NCBI GenBank assembly: GCA_949357655.1 | Contig: CASHTG010000002.1 | Span: forward strand, 744,001-808,000 | Direction: 5' to 3' | From: Parascedosporium putredinis | Taxonomy: Eukaryota > Ascomycota > Sordariomycetes > Microascales > Microascaceae | Length of the DNA: 64,000 nucleotides | Shown here: in pieces, positions 60,423-64,000 of the stretch | How the letters are laid out: each line of letters starts with the position of its first letter | Position numbering within the stretch: position 1 is the first letter of the stretch | Position numbers and translations under genes: made by a program | Notes under the pieces: model-generated | Told to the model about the DNA's origin: nothing | What the model saw: only the letters and a program-made list of their open reading frames with translations | The model's database searches: none

Positions 60423-62217
60423 TCAGTTATGCTTTCTCTTTGCCGCGCCCGCTTGTCCCCTGGATCTCCTTTTAGACGCAAACACTCGCTCAAGTGGATG
60501 GATGATGAGTAGATGGATGAGAATGAGAATCAGCCTCAACGCTAGATCCCGCAGGCCGATTTCAGGCCTCCGGCCACGGCTAAAGGTCGAGTCCTTGAAC
60601 TCGAAGGGCAGTTTGGCGCCGAGCCTCTCTGCTGCGGCTAGACCGCTGCTGAAGCCGTCCTCGTGGAAGCCGTATTTCGTCCAGGCACCGATGTAGCTCA
60701 CCCCCTGCGCTCCTGGATTCTGTGAAGACGGTCCTGGGCTCGGACGGCTTCTGGAGTGTAAAGGGGTGGGTATAGAGATACTCGCCTTGGGTCTTGGCGG
60801 GGTTGGGCTTGTGGAGGGGTTTAGAGTCACGAGGACGTCACCAAAGGTGTCACGGGGATGTGCTGGAGGAGATTCATGTTGTAGGTGAGGCAGACGGTGT
60901 CGATGTTGGCCTTGCCCGTGGGGCTAGACTTGGTGATGTAGTTCCAGCAGGACCAGGCCTTTGGATTCTGAGGGAGCAAAGAGAGATCGGAGTGGAGGAC
61001 GGCTTTGTTGAGGGAGGTCTTGAAAGCGGGCATGATGGACTTTTCCTCGGCCGTCGCAGAGTTTCGGACAATGGACCAGGCTTGGTCGCCGTGCGTGGCC
61101 AAGATGACGTGATCGTAGACAGGGGTGCCGCCCGACGAGAGTTGAAGGCGGACCTTGCCATCAGGCTCGTTTGCGAGCGACTCGACCGCGGTGCCGAGGA
61201 ACACGCGGCTCTGGGGAAGCCCTGCATGATGGCATCGATGTAGCTCTGTCCGCACTTTTGCAGCGTGAGCCATTGCGGTCTGGAGGAGATGGTGGAAAGG
61301 AGGTGGTGGTTCCAGAGGAAGCGCACGAGGGTGATGGCGGGGAACTCTAGGGTGCACTTGTCCGGGCTGGTGCTCCAAACGGCGGCGGCCATGGGGATAA
61401 GGTAGTCGTCTCTGAAGGCATCCGAGTAGCCTTCCTGCTCAAGGTACTCGCCAATGGTGGCGGTCAGGGGTGATATCCGTTCACCGTGGGCGGCTCACTA
61501 TTGGGAATAGATCTCTCGTGATCCTCAATCAAGAGGTCGAGGGCGAACTGGTTGAAGCGGATGATGTCGAAGACCATTCGCCAAAATCGGGGTGAGACGA
61601 TGTTCCGCCTCTGGCAGAATATCGTGTTGAGACTTGTGCCAGCCCACTCGAAGAGTCCCTTGTCACGCGAGACGGCAAAGGTCATCTCTGTGGGGTCAAT
61701 GGGGACATTTACGGACTGAAGAAAGTTGATGAAGTTGGCTTTTGGGTCACCAGCACAGGGAATTGGCTCTCATGTCAGTCTAGGGTACGAAGACAAGACC
61801 GGAAGCAAGTACATCAATCATGGTCAAGAGGAGTCAATGGGGTTAGAAGTGCTGGGTAGCGAGCGGGTTGCCTTACGATACGTGGCTGCGTTCAACACTA
61901 TGAAGCCTGTATCCACGGTGGTGGTATACTTCCCCGCTTTCCAGTTTACGGTGTTGGTGTGTCCACCGAGCCGGCCGGCGGACTCGTAAAGAAAGACATC
62001 GTGATGCGTCTTCTTGAGGGCCCAGAGTGCGGCCAACCCGGCGCAGCCACTGCCGACAATGGCAATTTTCTTACTGTAGAGATGGTGAGTATTAGACAGG
62101 CGAGACAGGAGGGTCACATTCGCAAGCCGGGCGTTTTGAGAAGGGAGGGAGGGGAGGAATGGTGGGGTCAATGGCTCTCAATCAACGTACGGCTGCGACC
62201 TAGGCGACACGGGAGGC
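60423..62217 (-). CDS. FAD-dependent oxidoreductase (amine oxidase-like, COG2907 type)
   Basis: Predicted FAD/NAD-binding oxidoreductase of the amine oxidase/phytoene desaturase fold; the substrate is unknown. Exons on the reverse strand: 62189-62217 (29 nt), 61877-62073 and 60423-61738. Introns: 62074-62188 (GTACGT...CTACAG) and 61739-61876 (GTAAGG...AAAAG). The N-terminal dinucleotide motif is KKIAIVGSGCAGLAALWALK, with the second part FLYESAGRLGGHTNTV and DTGFIVLN. Later come FINFLQSVNVPIDPTEMTFA, DDYLIPMAAAVWS, VILATHGDQAW, NLLQHIP and TKYGFHEDGFSSGL. A hydrophobic segment near the C-terminus (LRLILILIHLLI) may be a membrane anchor. Six single-base losses are needed: 61477-61478, 61213-61216, 60854-60857, 60816-60819, 60763-60766 and 60701-60705, all in C/G runs. 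Corrected it is 1548 nt, 515 aa. Decay of a real pseudogene is possible but less likely given the other genes. Confidence 0.85.
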
Positions 62218-63149
62218 ATTGAGGGTGTAAGACGCCGGAAAACCTGTGTGATATGATGTTGATGTATGGGGGAGTCTTAGCACGGAGGAAATGTTGGAGA
62301 ATATAGGTGAGAAAAAAAGAAAGAGAGCGGCCCCCGTCCGGGTTTGGTGTAATGTTGGTTGCGTTTTGGAACGCTGGCGAACGGCCGGCCCGTGTCTGTT
62401 GTGGTGTTGAAACCGGGATGTTGGTGAAGCGGCTCATGTGATCTCCTAGGCAGCTCGGACCCCTGGGACGCACCTGAGCACCCCTACAATTGTTCAAATG
62501 TTCACCAAGAGCATTGGGAGCTTAAAAGGCCATCCAGCCAGGCTAATAATTGCCGCGTCGTTGAGGAGGCCGTTAAAACGGGTCAGAGAGATCCCTGGTT
62601 GGCTGCCCTCTTCACATTGGTCCCCGATGATCGAGGCATCATATCGAACTCGAGGTTTGATTGTTCAATGGTCGGGCTGGGACGTTGGGAAACCAGCATT
62701 GAGGTGGCATTCAACCCGCAGCACTTGATCCATTCAATCCACTGGATTTTGGTTATTGATGGCTCAATGCAGGCGGGAGCATTCTCGACGCTGTAATTCG
62801 CAGGCTCAGGGCCTTGGACCCACAGTAGCAGTTGGGGTACCCCACTTGCCCACCACCAATTCCAGGTGGCTCACTCGTTCTTGCCCTGACAGTCCGCTAA
62901 AAAAGCCATGGCAGTGGTGCAGGCCAGGACCATCATTGAGGGGCAAAAAGGCAAGTTCCGTCCTTGTACTATTATTAGTCATTCCCCCAAAGGGGAAAAA
63001 AATCATTGGGAGAAGAACGTCGCGCCAAACGGAGCTCGGAAGGTCTCCGGTGAAACCGTACGATGCGAATTCGACCTCAAAATTCACCCCCAAAGTGACC
63101 GATATCTTCCTTCTCGAACGGAAATTTGTTTTTGGGAAGGCCATGAACC
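62218..63149. other. Divergent promoter region, FAD oxidoreductase / COX11
   Basis: 0.93 kb between divergent starts. The frames at 62498-62728 and 62756-63157 have no recognised domain. No specific element is supported. Confidence 0.5.
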
Positions 63150-64000
63150 ATGAATAGCTTCCGGAGCCTCTCCTGGCGGCTGCAACAGTCCCAACAGGCT
63201 CTCGCTTGCTTCGCCCGCCAGAATGCCCGTCAACAATCTCGACAATGGGCCCAGTCGAGCTTCCGCCGCTGCGCTTCCAATTCCACCAAAAAGACGACCG
63301 CGGACCACACCTTTGACTCGGTGCGCGACCACTACAAGAGGAAGAACCGATCGACTGCGTAAGTCGTCAGGGCTTGGCGCCTTTACTCCGGCGCAGGTCT
63401 TGCGTGGGTTGTGGCTGACCGAAGGTGGAAATATAGATATTACACGCTGAGCGTCATTCTCGGGACGGTCGCGCTATCCTATGGCTCAGTACCCCTGTAT
63501 AAGATGGTAGATCTCCCTGCTTCTTTTCCCTTATTGTCGCATTCTATTATCAAACACCCCCGCTCTTCTCGTATCCCACGAAAGTATCGCCGGTTGCGCC
63601 CGAGTACTGACATCCCCCTCTCACCTTAGATCTGCCAAACTACCGGCTGGGGTGGCCAGCCTGTCCGCGCCCACTCTGGTCCCGAGGATGCCGAGAACCT
63701 GGCGAAGCGTCTACAGCCCGTTACCGATGCCCCTCGAATCCGAGTAACGTTCAACTCGTCGGTATCAGATGTGCTTCCCTGGAAGTTTACCCCCAACAAA
63801 AGGAGGTTCGCGTGCTTCCCGGAGAGACGGCGCTGGCGTTTTACACCGCGACAAACACGAGCGATCAGGACATCATTGGCGTGGCCACTTACAGCGTGAC
63901 ACCTGCGCAAGTGGCCCCGTACTTTAGCAAGATTCAGTGCTTCTGTTTCGAGGAACAGAGGTTAAACGCGGGGAGACGGTGGACATGCCCGTGTTTTTCT
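63150..64000 (+). CDS. COX11: Cytochrome c oxidase assembly protein COX11 (CtaG), 3'-truncated by window end
   Basis: COX11 delivers copper to the CuB site of Cox1 and sits in the mitochondrial inner membrane with its copper domain in the intermembrane space. Exons: 63150-63358, 63437-63506 and 63630 to beyond the window end. Introns: 63359-63436 (GTAAGT...ATATAG) and 63507-63629 (GTAGAT...CTTAG). The first ~50 residues are Arg/Gln/Ser-rich, a mitochondrial presequence. The membrane segment is YYTLSVILGTVALSYGSVPL, followed by ICQTTGWGGQP, VSDVLPWKFTP, and the copper-ligand motif IQCFCFEEQRLNAG. Two single-base losses break exon 3: a C in 63790-63794 and a G in 63970-63973. The last ~30 residues of the usual family length plus the C-terminal tail lie outside the window. 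ATG 63143 is rejected as a start because a stop follows within five codons. Confidence 0.94.

Noticed and set aside
1..64000. Secondary-metabolite cluster, provirus, intact transposon, CRISPR array or rRNA
   Set aside because: No polyketide/peptide synthetase, transposase, reverse transcriptase or repeat-spacer pattern was seen. The recognised genes are unlinked housekeeping functions.

Overview
The window is nuclear DNA of a filamentous ascomycete, most likely a Sordariomycete. Genes have short GT-AG introns (about 65-150 nt, a few longer) with CTAAC/CTGAC-type branch sites, third positions are GC-rich, and the proteins belong to Pezizomycotina-type families. No rRNA, tRNA, CRISPR array, virus or recognisable transposon was found. 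Species cannot be named from sequence alone.

Layout. 0.6-2.7 kb: TAF4 of TFIID (+). 4.1-5.3 kb: Nit2-type amidase (+). 5.3-31.1 kb: about 26 kb with no gene I can support, rich in polypyrimidine/polypurine tracts. 31.1-46.4 kb is dense: ARPC5/Arc15 of the Arp2/3 complex (+), an NDUFAF5-like complex I assembly methyltransferase (-), AP-2 alpha adaptin (+), a YggS/PLPBP-type pyridoxal phosphate protein (-), a conserved fungal membrane protein of unknown function (+), and a SET-domain protein (-). 46.4-52.9 kb is a second gene-poor stretch. 52.9-64 kb: a long Pezizomycotina protein with an N-terminal YxxxxL-phi (eIF4E-binding-like) motif (+), the v-SNARE VTI1 (-), ornithine carbamoyltransferase (+) with a pair of Gcn4/CPC1-type sites upstream, a COG2907-like FAD oxidoreductase (-), and the start of COX11 (+), cut by the window end.

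The genes are housekeeping genes, not a cluster. Several proteins act in mitochondria (NDUFAF5-like, ornithine carbamoyltransferase, COX11), and three act in traffic or actin (AP-2 alpha, ARPC5, VTI1). Divergent pairs share upstream regions: NDUFAF5/AP-2 alpha, YggS/membrane protein, VTI1/OTC, FAD oxidoreductase/COX11.

The main oddity is that nine of thirteen genes are broken by single-base frame changes. Nearly all sit in short homopolymers, mostly C or G, and most look like one missing base. Adding or removing these bases gives one open frame of a length divisible by three in the seven complete genes whose ends I could define. I take this as assembly error, not decay. Reading frames in the gene-poor stretches should be judged with that in mind. 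Intron and exon ends below were read by eye from splice consensus and protein-family continuity.
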